Shown here: piece after piece, positions 35,001-46,742 of the stretch
How positions within the stretch are numbered: the first letter of the stretch is position 1
Layout of the letters: each line of letters opens with the position of its first letter
Source: Codonopsis lanceolata
Lineage: Eukaryota; Streptophyta; Magnoliopsida; Asterales; Campanulaceae
Direction: 5' to 3'
Length of the DNA: 64,000 nt
Assembly (NCBI GenBank): GCA_013146195.2
Contig: CM028380.1
Location: 83,299,142-83,363,141, forward strand
Notes under the pieces: model-generated
What the model was told of the DNA's origin: nothing
Seen by the model: only the letters and a program-made list of their open reading frames with translations
Databases searched by the model: none
Program-made: the position numbers and the translations under genes

Positions 35001-35998
35001 ATAGACTTTTCCTTGCACAATTAGTAGAGATTAGGACTAATCAATCACTAATCTAACCTTAATTAACTTCCAACTAATGTTAGGACATGTTTAGGGTTAA
35101 GTATGAGAGGTTAGGAAGGGTTTAGAGGGGTTTAATGAGGGTAGAATAGGTATAATTCGCCAAAACACAAAGCAGGGCAAAATCCGTAACAACATTAGGA
35201 AGTGAGGCGGGCGCCTCACTCCCCTCCATCTGCCACTGGCTTGCTCTGCACTGAGGATGCTCTCGGTGCTTGAGGCGGGCGCCTCGAGGTGCCATGCGGC
35301 CGCCTCGGCCTCTGAACCTCCAAAATTTGATCTAAACTTGTCCTAAATGATCCCAAACTTATGGGCAACCATTCTAGGTCTAACCCAACTCAAAACAAGT
35401 CTAAAACACACCGAAGAACTCCGAAACAACTCGGGCGAGCCAGGAAGGGTGCAACAACGTGCAACCAGGGACGACGAAACGAACTTCGAAATCAAGCGAG
35501 CAATGAAAGGAGACTTTTAAGGCAAGTCTAAGGGCTAATGAAGAAGCTTAAATACTTCTAGGAAGTTGGATAACAACTAGGGAAATAAGAATCCCAAAGG
35601 AGGCGATTCGCGACTCGATTCGAACTTCGATAGAGGCGAGCGCTAACTCCAAAGCTTCCAAAATCATCGATAGGCTTAAGGAACACCTCCAACTTGAAGT
35701 CTAACACATCTAAACATGTTAACAAACCATCTTAAAGAGGTCTAGGACCCAAACCGAGAGTCACGAACACAAAACGGAGGTAAACCCTCAATCGCGTCGC
35801 ATTCGGACTATCGTCGAGTCACGACTTGTGACTTTAGCAAGTCAACAACTATATGAAGTCTCTAAATATTGTTTTGGTCTTAATATGGTCTCTCAAACAC
35901 ATCTAGACCCTCCATGACCCAAGCATACGTCGACAAAGGAAGAAGTGCAAGTATAGCACATAGCAAACCGAGATAACTTGAAGGAGGCGGGCGTCACA
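32044..35998 (-). repeat. Family B element, 3' LTR (left copy)
   Basis: 3955-bp LTR; the plus-strand edges are TGTGACAGCCCGACCC and GGCGGGCGTCACA. TATA box at 34972-34979 (minus), ATGAGTCAT at 32809, GC-rich GAGGCGGGCGCCTC-type block near 35200-35310. Compared with the solo LTR at 25052-29009 it lacks the TTGCAG/GAGCAA acceptor-like segment, which is replaced by other sequence near 33000-33180. Confidence 0.9.
34972..34979 (-). promoter_or_regulatory. TATA box, family B 3' LTR
   Basis: TATTTATA on the plus strand, TATAAATA on the minus strand, at the same place as in the family B solo LTR. Confidence 0.65.
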
Positions 35999-36011
35999 CC
36001 CTCTCCACCTT
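35999..36011 (-). other. Polypurine tract of family B element
   Basis: Minus strand AAGGTGGAGAGGG lies immediately before the 3' LTR start TGTGACG. Such a purine run at the LTR edge primes plus-strand DNA synthesis in LTR elements. Confidence 0.85.
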
Positions 36012-37010
36012 AAAAGAATTCGTCAGAATTCTAAATCATGATTCAAACCACAATACATCGAGTTCAAAACCATCTACCTAGACTCGTTCTCAGAGTCTAT
36101 CACCACAAAGTACCACGAGGGTCGAACTAATATAATCGATTCAAAAGTCTACAATTCTCATAGACACGTCATCAAACACCTTCTATCGGGAACAATATGA
36201 CTCATGCTTGAGTCACGAATACATCACAACAACACTAGACCAAACATGTAGGCAAAATCCCAAACTTCAACATAAGAACACATTTAACTACGAAACTATT
36301 TGTTTGGGGCACATCATGAAATTCAAGCACAAAAGATTCTAAGTTACAAGAATTAATAATTGCTTATGGAGCAATTTACAAACAAATCAAAGATAACCAA
36401 ATTGGCATTTCAAACTCATACAAATCATACTCGCGATTTCCTATCGCGGGTAAGAACATACAAAACACCTGATGCCATGTTTTGAAAATTCTTTCCATCT
36501 ATGTCCATCCATTTGGTACTTGGTATAGTCAATGTTTAACCTACTTTCTACCAATCCTAGTCCACCAACGAACCTCTTTTGATCACCAATTTAGAGTGCA
36601 GAGCTAAATTGGATTTCAAAAAACTTTTTAGATTACAAGGATGCGAAGGTTCATGATTAAAAAGGTTCTAAGCATCCTTTAATAGTCTCTATGCTAAGGT
36701 AATGAATGAACATGATCTTATGAGATGAGAATTTAATATACTACTATGCAATGCATCAAGTAGGGGTTTCCTACGACTAATGCGAAGCAATAAAAATCAA
36801 ACCAAGTAACAAGGCCTATTACCTTGACAATCAACAATCATAGCTATCACAAAACTCGTGGCCTTAGTACACTCACCAAGGTAATTTCTTAATAATCACA
36901 ACGAATCTACAAGACTACTAATGCCCGAAATGTCTATACTCCAAAAAACTATCCTTTCTTGAGCTCTAGACCAAGTCTACAACCAATGCACACTAAGCAT
37001 CCTAACACAA
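36012..37010 (-). other. Family B internal region, noncoding as seen
   Basis: About 1 kb of AT-rich sequence between the polypurine tract and the assembly gap. I find no gag, protease, RT or integrase motif in any frame. It could be the 3' untranslated part of a larger internal domain lost in the gap. Confidence 0.6.
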
Positions 37011-37110
37011 NNNNNNNNNNNNNNNNNNNNNNNNNNNNNNNNNNNNNNNNNNNNNNNNNNNNNNNNNNNNNNNNNNNNNNNNNNNNNNNNNNNNNNNNNN
37101 NNNNNNNNNN
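37011..37110. other. Assembly gap (100 N)
   Basis: Exactly 100 Ns, a conventional placeholder for unknown length. Comparison with the left LTR shows that at least the first 146 or so bases of the right LTR (plus-strand left edge) are also missing here, along with any remaining internal domain. Confidence 0.98.
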
Positions 37111-40100
37111 AGCCATAACCCAAGAAACCGAACAACCAAAAACTAAAAAATCATGAAGCAAATCATAAGTGGGACCAAAGCCTATATTTGTAAACTAAGG
37201 AATACAAGGCCGAGAGACGACTATCCTCGACAAATCTATTTACTCGCTGACGCAACATTGCGCAAGACAACAACAACCATCTAAGCAACCTAAGGCCGCG
37301 AAGCAACAAGAACCCAACCCGATAAACAACAACTCAACGGCTAAACATGCCGGGAGGAACAATTCTACTAAAAGAACAAGATATTCAAATCCTAACAATT
37401 AAACCCAAGTCTCACGACTAACGCGTCTGAGATGACAATACCAACAATAATAGGATGAATAAGCTAGAGCATACCTCGAAATAAAAGGGAATAACTTCTA
37501 AAGATACAACAACTCGACCAAGCAAGTCGGCTCCCAAAATAATACAATTGAATACTAACATAAACTACCCAAGTAAAGTCTACGTAACTTTACATTCGTG
37601 TCTCACAAATACATAATAACAATGATAATAAACCCAAGCTTAAAGCCCTAAGACCACCTTCTAGGAATCACTATCCGGAGTCGCCACGCCGTACTAACGG
37701 GATCACCGCAAAACTAAGGAAAACAAACACACGGATGAGTCATAATGACCCAAGAAGTTACTAAATGCAAATGTATGGCATAGCATATCGTGGCATGGCA
37801 TAATGCACCAACATATATAAAATCATGGTATCTTTATAGTCTACCCATAATAAACTTGTATCATGTCATCACGTAACATAAACTTCATAAACCATATAGC
37901 ACGTTTTTTCATATAAGTGCTTATACATAAGCACGTAAAATCGACCGGCCAAGCCCTCAATATTTAACCAAGACCTCGGCCTAGCTTCAAATGATCATAA
38001 ACCGGGTTTCATTCCTCAAATGATCATAACTCACCGCTTTTCTTTAATGAGTTCCGCTGCTACATTCATCCACCCCTGATGAATGGGAGCTCGATATCTA
38101 GGAGCCGCTAATGAGACCACATCCCACTATCGGCCAAATAGTGAGGAGGGTACCAATGCGGCGATTCATGCGAATGTTTCCAAAGGCCATGAATCGTCCC
38201 ATCATTTAAGACAAAACGACCAAGACGCCACCGACTAAAATCAAGATGCTCAAGTAGATTATTTACTTGTATAAACCAATAAGGACCAAGTTCAATACAA
38301 AAGAACTTATTAATCCAAGTAGGTCATAATGCTCTACAAAACCCAATAAACAATGCACACAATTGTACACACTTAACATATCCAACTAACTTGTAAGTTT
38401 AGTTCAAAAACCACATATTGAGGTATTCACAATCCTCAAGTCATCACCAATTCAAGAATAGCATATTAGCTCAACAAATCACAATATGAGGTCTACTATA
38501 GTCCTCTACTCAAGATTAAATCAAAGACTACTACTTAGTCTAAGAACCACCACAAATCAAGGCTTAGCATTAAGCTTCACTTAAAGGCACACCTGACTTA
38601 GCTGAAAGTCCCGCCGTCATTTATAGTCGCCATCCTCAAGACCCATCTCATGAATGACAAGACTACCTCAGAGTCTAAATCCGCAAGTATTTTCATATCC
38701 TCGCGACTAAATTCCTTATAGTGGACTCATCCAATAATCAATATTAAATGGTACTCGAGACCAAGGGTTGGTCTCTAATACACCGTGCTTTACAAGCACG
38801 TTCTAACAAACTCCCAATAGGTCTCTATAACATGAGTGTTCCAATTGGACACAACGAGATACTCGGGAGCGCACAAACCTAAGCAAACGAGACCCGAACA
38901 TCGTAGGGTTTCAACCAAAGGCTTGTTATCACATTATTGACCTCACAATGACTCCGTTGAGTCTTAATTCTACATTCCATTCTTTACGTGTTTCATAGCC
39001 CCACAATTAAACATTTCATTCATATATACTACAAAATCCCAAAATTCATTCGGGCTTGATTCCCAAGCCTAACGACCCAAAACTCATTATAATCATAGCC
39101 AAACGAAACCCAAATGTTGTAGGATTTCGGCCCGAGTTCTTAAACACATTATTGGACTTATTTCGACTCCGTTGAGTCTAGAGGCTAGGTTTCATTATTT
39201 ACATAATTCATCAACCCCATCATAATTCATCCTCTTCACTTCATAACAATTTCCAAAGTAATTTGGACTTGATTCCCAAGCCCTAAAATTCACAAAATCT
39301 TAACAAGGGATAACCCATTTCTCCCAACACAATATCCTTCAAAACATCCTCAAGGCATTAACAAGTTCATAACTCCAAAATTCACAAATTAGGCATATTT
39401 CCCCAATGAACTCAAATAATATATGGGCATGATTTGTAGCATGCTCATAAGCCTAGAAACACATAATGAAGAGTAATCACACACTTCAACAATCATAAAA
39501 TTACTCTACAAATGTTCTTACAAGTTATACTTCCAAAAATCCCCAAAATTGGGCAAACATAGCATAACAAGTGTTCATTGCCCACAAATAGCATATAGAT
39601 TGTTTTCCTTAGGGCCAATGAACCAAAATCAAAAGGAAGTAACTTACCTAGCTTGAGTGAAAACTCAAGAGAACACAAATCCGATCGGTGAAGTCGTTCT
39701 ACTCGCGAGGGCTTCAAGATTCCAAGTTTGAAGGAAATCGGGTGGTTGGATCATCAAGGATCGAAGAGAGAAGAAGCTAGGGCTCAAGAGTCTCCCATGG
39801 AGCTCTCTCTCTATAATACGTAAGAATGAGAGGAAGAAATGAAGAGATTTCCAAGAAATGGTAAAGGGGTTTGGGTATTTATACCCCCAAATTAAGAAGG
39901 GCACAATAGACTTTTCCTTGCACAATTAGTAGAGATTAGGACTAATCAATCACTAATCTAACCTTAATTAACTTCCAACTAATGTTAGGACATGTTTAGG
40001 GTTAAGTATGAGAGGTTAGGAAGGGTTTAGAGGGGGTTTAATGAGGGTAGAATAGGTATAATTCGCCAAAACACAAAACAGGGCAAAATCCCGTAACAAC

Positions 40101-40910
40101 ATTCTGGAAGTGAGGCGGGCGCCTCACTCCCCTCCATGCGGCCGCCTGGCTTGCTCCTGCACAAAGGATGCTCTCAGTACTTGAGGCGGGCGCCTCATCA
40201 TGCGGCGCCTCGGCCTCTGAACCTCCAAAATTTGATCTAAACTTGTCCTAAATGATCCCAAACTTATGGGCAACCATTCTAAGGTCTAACCCAACTCAAA
40301 ACAAGTCTAAAACACACCCGAAGAACTCCCGAAACAACTCGGAGCGAAACCGGGAAGGGGTGCAACAACGTGCAACCGGGACGACGAACGAACTCGAAAT
40401 CAAACGAGCAATGAAAGGAGAATTTTAAGGCAAGTCTAAGGGCTAATGAAGAAGCTTAAATACTTCTAGGAAGTTGGATAACAACTAGGGAAATAAGAAT
40501 CCCAAAGGAGAGGCGATTACGCGACTCGATTCCCGAACTACGCGATAGAGACGAACGCTAACTCCAAAGCTTCCAAAATCATCGATAGGCTTAAGGAACA
40601 CCTCCAACTTGAAGTCTAACACATCTAAACATGTTAACAAACCATCTTAAAGAGGTCTAGGACCCAAACCGAGGTCACGAACACAAAACGGAGGTAAACC
40701 CTCAATCGCGTCGCATTCCGACTATCGTCGAGTCACGACTTGTGACTTTAGCAAGTCAACGACTATATGAAGTCTCTAAATATTGTTTTGGTCTTAATAT
40801 GGTCTCTCAAACACATCTAGACCCTCTCGCAACCCCAAACATACAGTCGACAAAGGAAGAAGTGCAAGTATAGCACGCAAACCGAGATAACGAAGGAGCG
40901 GGGCGTCACA
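37111..40910 (-). repeat. Family B element, 5' LTR (right copy, cut by gap)
   Basis: It aligns with 32190-35998 throughout. Differences are mostly 1-6 base insertions/deletions at GC-rich words rather than substitutions. TATA box at 39876-39883 (minus), ATGAGTCAT at 37735. It ends GGAGCGGGGCGTCACA, the inverse of the family B start, then the TSD TGATG. Confidence 0.9.
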
Positions 40911-40915
40911 TGATG

Positions 40916-41183
40916 GTTTTGATTGCACAGCTTGGGTGGATGCATATGGTGGTATTGCAAAGCATAGTTTGTATGACTTTTGGCTCATTGGTTCCTGCGT
41001 CGGAGTTCTTGTGTAGCACCACAAGCTCCTCATTTGCATGTCCAGATGAAGATTTCACACAAACACAAGAGTTTGAAGATAAACTATGCGAAAGAGTTGA
41101 GCAAATGAGGGTCAATATCCAAAAAGAAGTCAAGACAGTACATAATTACAATTCATATATGAGGCTAAAAGGGAGCAAATGAA
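40916..41183 (+). pseudogene. Possible CACTA-encoded protein remnant
   Basis: An open stretch ends at the TGA at 41180. It contains an acidic, helix-prone segment DEDFTQTQEFEDKLCERVEQ, followed by MRVNIQKEVK, that could form a coiled coil. Its place next to the right subterminal repeats fits the 3' end of a CACTA tnp1-like (Transposase_24) gene, but the sequence is too short for me to recognise a family. Low confidence. Confidence 0.3.
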
Positions 41184-41539
41184 GGAAATTGCAGGAGGCG
41201 ATTCTAGCATGCTTGTTTATTCGTCAATGAAGTAAATCATATTTTTTGCACATATAGTACATGCATGTGTACCATGTGTAGCAAATCAAAGCTGATTTTA
41301 AGCTAATGCAAAAGGAAATTCGGTCATTTAGAGCCATCAACCTCCACCAACGTGTATGTAGCTTGAGAGTTAGACAATGTGTTTTGTTAGTCACTTGGAG
41401 GCTCTCAACATTCTTCACACTTCCATGTAATCTGACACTTTGACAATGACTTTTGAATGAAATGTTTGAACTTGGGTTGCTTTAATTGTTTGATTTCAGA
41501 TTTACATTTTTTGTAAAAAGTGAAATATTCTAGAATATA

Positions 41540-41913
41540 AATTTTGCAACGAAATCTTTTGTTGCAATAATAATATTTAAAAAATTTCAATTACAAACTA
41601 GTAACAAATATACATAAACATTGTAACCAAAAAGTCTGTTGCAAGAATGCAACAGAAAAAATTAGTTGCTATTTGCAACAGACGTGAAATGCCCTTGGGA
41701 AGCACCTTTGCAACCGAAAAATTTGAAATTGCAACGCTCAGTTTTTGTTGCAATATCATGCAACAGAATAAATACGGTTGCACAAAATTTGCAACGAGCG
41801 TTTTCCAAACCGAATTTGCAACAAACTTTTTATGTTTCAATCGTTTAATTGTAACGAATTTTTATTTTTTGCAACAGAATTTTCCGTTTCAATTGCTCTG
41901 TTTTCTTGTAGTG
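41540..41913 (+). repeat. CACTA right subterminal repeats and TIR
   Basis: At least a dozen TTGCAAC / GTTGCAA words in both orientations within 370 bases (for example TTTTGCAACGAAA, TGTTGCAATAA, TTTGCAACAGAC, GGTTGCACAAAA), ending in TTTTCTTGTAGTG. This mirrors the left end and is the expected transposase-binding array. Confidence 0.9.
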
Positions 41914-41916
41914 AGT

Positions 41917-43723
41917 TTAGTAGATCATTATATCTACTTGAGAATTAGCAAGTAAACATCTACTTGTGCATTGCATATAAGTCCAGTTGGCATTACTTGA
42001 GTTTTCATGTTGAAGGTGGGACGATGCATTGTCTTCACGAATTATGGGATTCGTGGTTGCAATGTATCGCCGCACGGATTCGGCCACACACCCCTCCACC
42101 GCTAGCTACAGGGGGAAGTAGCCCCTTTGTCGTAACCAATTGAGCACATTGGCTAGTGCTATTTTCCTGAGTAGAGAGCTCGCACCGAGAAGAGAGCTTT
42201 CGGTACTTTGATACCTGAACACGGGTATCACTGGCACGATATGATTAACAGTTGTGATTGCAGGAGCAATACGACGAAAATGATTTGGTATCTTCTCTCT
42301 CCTTTATGTGGCTTACTATGGGCACTTATGTGATAACAAAGTGTTAGTGAACATGAGATCTTATTGACCATATTTGTGTTGGTTGGTGTTATATGGAGGA
42401 CTTGAAATGTGTATATACATATGCACACTTATACATGACTAATATATGAGAGAATTGATATGTATATGTAGAGGTATACATCCTTATATATGATATATAT
42501 ATATATATATATGAAAGACTTGATGTGTATATATATATAGATATGCACACTTATGCATGGTGATTATATGGGAGATTTGATATGTATATATAGAGATATA
42601 CATACGGATATAGGTGTATATATATAAATATGCACCCTTACACGTGGTAATAATGTGAATAGCTTGATTTGTATATATAATGATATGTATACTTGCATAT
42701 GATGTTTTGTGGGAACTACCTTCTAATTCGTTTGATTTGTGTTTGAGCAGGGAATTACACCCTGGTTCATTTGGATGGTTCAGTAAGTAAGAAGAAATGG
42801 ATATCTTGTGGAGTATCGAAACGATACGACGCCTCCTCACGGGTTTTTCTGTCATTTATTAAATGACACCATGGTTAATTTTATGTTACATAATTATATG
42901 TTGCATATATATTGTAGTATCGTGCTGGGTCATTATGACTCATCCCGTACTTGTTTCTAGTTGCAGTAACTGATAGCTGCACTGAGGTCGAGTAGATCGT
43001 GACTATAGCAGTGTGCAGTTGGTCGATAGATCGAGATTAGAGCGTGTGGTTCGTGTTTGTAGCAGCCGACTTTCCCGAGTAGCAGCTTGTGGAGTCCTGT
43101 TCCTTTATAGAATTGTCATTGATGTCATGTACTTTGTTATTCTTGTGAGATCGACTTTTTGTAAAGTTATTTAGACTTTACGGTCGGGTAGAATACTTGA
43201 GTATTTGTATTGGTTCTTTCTTGGGCCGACGTATTGTGTCGTGCCTAGTCCGTGGATTTCGTATTTATCTCAGTTGTCTCCCGGGCATGCAGTAGCTTTG
43301 GGGAATTTCCTTATTCTAATTTTTATAGTTATTGGTTGACCCCGGTATGCTTTAGCCGTTGGGTATTTGTTATATCAGGTTGGTTCTTTGTTGAAACGCT
43401 GGCCTGGAGTGCCGATGGTTTGTTCGGCATCTGCAATGTTGCGGCACGCGAGTTTTGTTTCTCCTCCTTTGAGAGATAATGTCTCACTTGGTTTCATTGG
43501 CATTGGCTTCGAGCTTCATGCTTGTGACTTCTTTCCTTATTGCTTCCGCTGATTCGATTTTTGAAATACCGTATTTTAGTGCGGCTTTATGTTCATGTTT
43601 AGAGCGTGTTAGCTCAACTGTTCGACTTGCACTACTGTTTATCAAGTGCTTGTCCTTTTCTTATGTTAGTTCCAGCGGCACGGCCTTGGGATTTTGTGAT
43701 GGAATCCGGGTCGGGTTGTTACA
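41917..43723 (+). repeat. A#3 segment 5
   Basis: Family A LTR sequence matching 17508-19258 of A#2: acceptor-like TTGCAG|GAGCAA at 42258-42269, the tandem array at about 42386-42700, ATGACTCAT at 42935, and the end GGTCGGGTTGTTACA. Noncoding. Confidence 0.9.
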
Positions 43724-43728
43724 ATCCC

Positions 43729-45198
43729 CTATTTTCACCAGCCCTGATTGGTCTCTCCCTTTTGAGATCATTTGTGACGCATCAGATTTTGCAGTTGGGG
43801 TTGTGTTAGGACAAAGGGTAGATAAGAAACCCCATGTAATACATTATGCAAGTAGGAAATTAAATGATGCACAACTTAATTACACCACCAACGAAAAAGA
43901 ATTTTTAGTAGTTGTGTTTGCGTTAGAAAAATTTCGTTCCTACTTGTTAGGAGCCAAAAGTTGTTATATTTTCAAACCATGCAGCCTTAAAATATCTTTT
44001 GAGAAAAAAAGAGGCTAAGCCTAGGCTCATTAGATTGATGTTATTATTACAAGAATTTGACATCACGATTAAAGATAAAAAGGGGACATAAAATGTCGTT
44101 GATGATCATCTGTCTAGATTAGAATTCTTACCTTTACTTGAACGTCAACTTCTTGACAATAAAATCCCCATGAATGAAGACTTCCCTGACGAACAGCTTT
44201 TTGCAATTAAAAATCATGAACCGTGGTATGTTGATTTCGTGAATTATCATGTAGCAAATATCATAAATCTTAATTTTGATTATCATCAATGAAAGAAGTT
44301 TTTGGTAGATGCTAAAAATTATTTTTGGGAAGACTCAAACTCTTTAATTAAAAGATGCATTCCAGATCAAGAACAACAAAGTATTTTGGCATTCTGCCAT
44401 GAATACTTTTGTGGTGGATATTTTAGTAGTAGTAAAAGCTAGGAAAATGTTAAAGGACTGGTGGAATCAGTAAAAGGAATGAGATGCCCTTGCATTATAA
44501 TCTGGTAATTGAAATTTTTGATGTGTTGGGTATTGACTTTATGGGTCCTTTTCTAGTCTCAAATGGTTGTAAATATATTTTAGTTGCAGTAGACTATGTG
44601 TCTAAATGGATAAAATCCATTGCTACCCGAAATAACGATGGAAAAACGGTTGTCAAGTTTTTGGATAATGAAATATTTAGTCGGTATGGAATACTGAAAG
44701 CGATAATTAGCGATCAAGGAACACACTTCACCAATCGCTTGATGAATGCGTGCCTTAGGAAACATGGTGTGACTCACAAACTGGCCACTCCATATCATCC
44801 TCAGACTTCTGGCCAAGTAGAAGTTAGTAATAGACAAATCAAAGTAGTTCTTGAAAAGACAATTAGACCAAATAGAAAAGATTGGGAACCAAAACTCAAA
44901 GATGCTCTTTGGGCATACAGAACTGCATATAAGAATCCAATAGGGATGAGTCCTTATAGGATGCCATCCAGTGGAAATTGAACATAATGCCTTTTGGGCT
45001 ATTAAAACTCTTAATTTCGATTTAGCTTTGGCAGGAGAGGAACGTCTATTTATGTTAAAGGAGTTAGAAGAGCATATGCTCAATTTATATGAGAATGCTA
45101 AAATATATAAAGTAAACACCAAAAGATATCATGATATGTGTGTTATATTGGCTGTGACCCTTGCGAACGCCCTTGCGGTTGCAAAGCCTTCTTTATAA
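43729..45198 (+). pseudogene. Athila RNase H and integrase, broken
   Basis: Continuation of pol after A#3. RNase H: PDWSLPFEIICDASDFAVG, HYASRKLNDAQLNY and TNEKEFLVVVFALEKFR, then a frameshift near 43960 (the next frame reads SNHAALKYLLRKKEAKPRL) and a stop near 44088. The integrase zinc domain is reduced to a fragment (FCHEYFCGG) followed by a deletion. The catalytic core (44484-44981) is open and keeps the DD35E triad: GIDFMGP, SDQGTHF and, 35 residues on, GQVEVSNR. A frameshift near 44975 leads to the C-terminal part (EIEHNAFWAIKTLNFDL), which breaks off after TKRYHDM near 45140. Not functional. Confidence 0.92.
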
Positions 45199-45627
45199 GC
45201 GTCAAACGGCAGGCCACGAACAGTTCACCAGCAAGTAAATTTTCAAACCTTTCCGATGATCTACTCTTTCTGTCAATTGCTCTCAATTCCGGCTAAGTAA
45301 CCAAAGTGCAGTAGCCTCTCCAAGCAATCTCCCAATCTCCACCTCCATCGCCATCATATCACCTCACTGGAGAATTTGAATAAGTATTGTTGCCCCATCT
45401 TTTCTGGCGAAATAACTTCTAAAGACGGCAGAATCCTTCAATGAATGAAACAGTGCGCTCCAAGTATTTTCTATCCCTTTTATTTCTGTAAATTTTGATA
45501 TTTCAAAATTTTGCATGATAGGGTGATAGATACAAAAATTAAAAGTGTTTAAGTGCATGTTTTTTGTGCTTTGTTGGATTTTCTATTTTTATTAGTTTTT
45601 AGAGAAAGTAATTGCTAACCATTCCCC
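45199..45627 (+). other. Athila spacer between integrase and third ORF
   Basis: Noncoding. Just upstream, at 45158-45190, is CCCTTGCGAACGCCCTTGCGGTTGC, like the GC-rich repeats upstream of the TATA box in this element's LTRs, followed by CTTTATAAGCG and a pyrimidine-rich leader. It may be a rearranged LTR scrap or an internal promoter; see findings. Confidence 0.45.
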
Positions 45628-46742
45628 ATGGCCCCTAAGCATAGGAATACCGGACCATCTTCTTCCTGCTCCCAAATGGAGCAAGACTATGATGCCTTTA
45701 GGTTTGCCTCCTTCGAGGCATCAGAGAGCTACACGAGGAAGCTCTCCAAAAGCATAGTCCTCGAGAGGGGATTTAAATTTCAAGACTTTGACCTCCCTAG
45801 CCACTTCATCCAACAATGATGGGCTGCTCTCTGTGTGACTCCGGTCGTGGCCATCGTGGCCATTGTCCGTGAAATCTACGCCAACGGGCGTGTCTCCCCA
45901 ACTAGTGTGGTATGCAACACCAGTAATGTCCAAAATAGGGATGTCAACTTTTCGCCCTTTAGCATTAACCGTTATTTCGGTACCCCTAGTTTCGAGGAGG
46001 GCACTGACCATTATAGTGTCCATCTTGCATGTCCCATCTCTCTTCAAGAGATTAATGCGGTGATCGCAACTCCTAACACGACTTGGACCTATCATCAAGG
46101 TCCACCATTTGGCCCCCGCACTATGGACGAGACCCATTTGGCAAACGCGACCAATGCCGTGTTCAAATTTATATGTGCACGCCTTATGCCCTCTAGCCAC
46201 CAACACACGCTGTCATGGCATAAGGCCATTTTGATCTACACCCTCCTGACCGGTGAGTCTGTTGATGTTGGGCACCTGATCAATGCCCAGATTCAGACCT
46301 CATTAGAGGTAGGACAAACTCGGGATTCATTTTCCCGAGTTTGATTACAGGATTGTGTAGAGGGGCTGGAGTCGTTTGGACTCCAGATTCTGAGAGAGTT
46401 TGGGTAGTACCTGACATTACTGTGGTGCTAGTTTTTGATCACCCGCGCTAGCCACGTGAGGAGCCTCAAGAGGAGGCTAATATTGAGGAAGAGGTGGATC
46501 GTTTGGAGGCCATCTCCGATAGATAAGAGGAGCTCACGTTGGACCAACAGATGATCCACCAGCAGTTGGCACAAATGCGCGCTGACCAGAATGATTTCTT
46601 TGGTTGGGCAAACCAGGTGGAAAGAAATATGGCCGCTTTCCACGGCTACCCACCTGGTACTATTCCCGAGTTCCTTCCTCCTTCGTTATTTCGTCTTGAC
46701 TCACCATTGAGTCGAAGCACAAGTTTCTTCCTTTTTTGTTAG
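45628..46742 (+). pseudogene. Athila third ORF (plant transposon protein, env-position)
   Basis: ORF in the 'envelope' position of Athila elements. It starts ATG GCC CCT AAG at 45628. The first part contains KLSKSIVLERGFKFQDFDLP and, after a TGA at 45817-45819, DVNFSPFSINRYFGTP, TWTYHQGPPFGPRTMDE and HTLSWHKAILIYTLLTGESV. This pattern belongs to the widespread 'putative plant transposon protein' family (PF20167 type), related to Athila third ORFs. A frameshift near 46330 moves to a frame reading GLCRGAGVVWTPDSERVW and a Gln-rich helical tail (DQQMIHQQLAQMRADQNDF) with two further stops. No signal peptide or clear membrane helix is seen, so I do not call it an envelope protein. Confidence 0.75.

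Larger units (their letters stand above)
32044..40910 (-). mobile_element. Long-LTR retrotransposon of family B, minus strand, with assembly gap
   Basis: Two near-identical long LTRs (32044-35998; 37111-40910, the latter missing about its last 150 bases to the gap), flanked by perfect TGATG duplications (32039-32043; 40911-40915). Read on the minus strand, the 3' LTR is the left one and is preceded by a polypurine tract. Visible internal DNA (35999-37010) is noncoding. The 100-N gap hides the rest, so this is either a LARD-like non-autonomous element or a coding element whose body was not assembled. The PPT context (GAATTC, T-run, AAGGTGGAGAGGG) resembles chromovirus (Tekay/Del) gypsy elements; that assignment is inference. 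Confidence 0.9.
23728..41913 (+). mobile_element. CACTA (En/Spm-type) DNA transposon carrying captured gene fragments
   Basis: The ends are CACTACAAGAAAACATGGCAAT (left, 23728) and its inverse on the right (to 41913), about 22 bp with two mismatches, flanked by the 3-bp TSD AGT (23725-23727; 41914-41916). Joining the flanks restores the family A LTR text found in A#2. Subterminal regions are crowded with TTGCAAC words in both orientations, the usual transposase-binding architecture. Inside are two later insertions (family B solo LTR, family B long-LTR element), fragments of RNA polymerase II subunit 1 and DnaJ genes, and no recognisable Transposase_21 gene. Without the insertions it is about 5.4 kb. 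Probably non-autonomous, moved by a transposase supplied elsewhere. Confidence 0.93.
14546..43723 (+). mobile_element. Long LTR family A, copy A#3 (solo LTR) with nested insertions
   Basis: An LTR inserted in the Athila pol gene. It begins TGTAAGACCCCGAACC at 14546 and ends GGTCGGGTTGTTACA at 43723. The flanking 5-mers are AGCCC (14541-14545) and ATCCC (43724-43728), a TSD with one mismatch. Taking out the insert and one TSD copy leaves the pol frame continuous from the RT connection into RNase H, which independently supports both boundaries. Its own sequence is in five blocks (14546-14700, 19259-19958, 20764-21792, 22913-23727, 41917-43723) that add to about 4.5 kb and align in order with the complete copy A#2, so it is a solo LTR. 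Inserts: A#2, a LINE tail, a family C LTR piece and a CACTA element. Confidence 0.9.

Noticed and set aside
36949..37161. ORFs running through the N gap
   Set aside because: The translation is mostly unknown residues; no support.
43479..43728. LTR sequence in frame with Athila RNase H as a fusion ORF
   Set aside because: Chance read-through across the A#3/Athila boundary; the TSD shows that it is an insertion edge.
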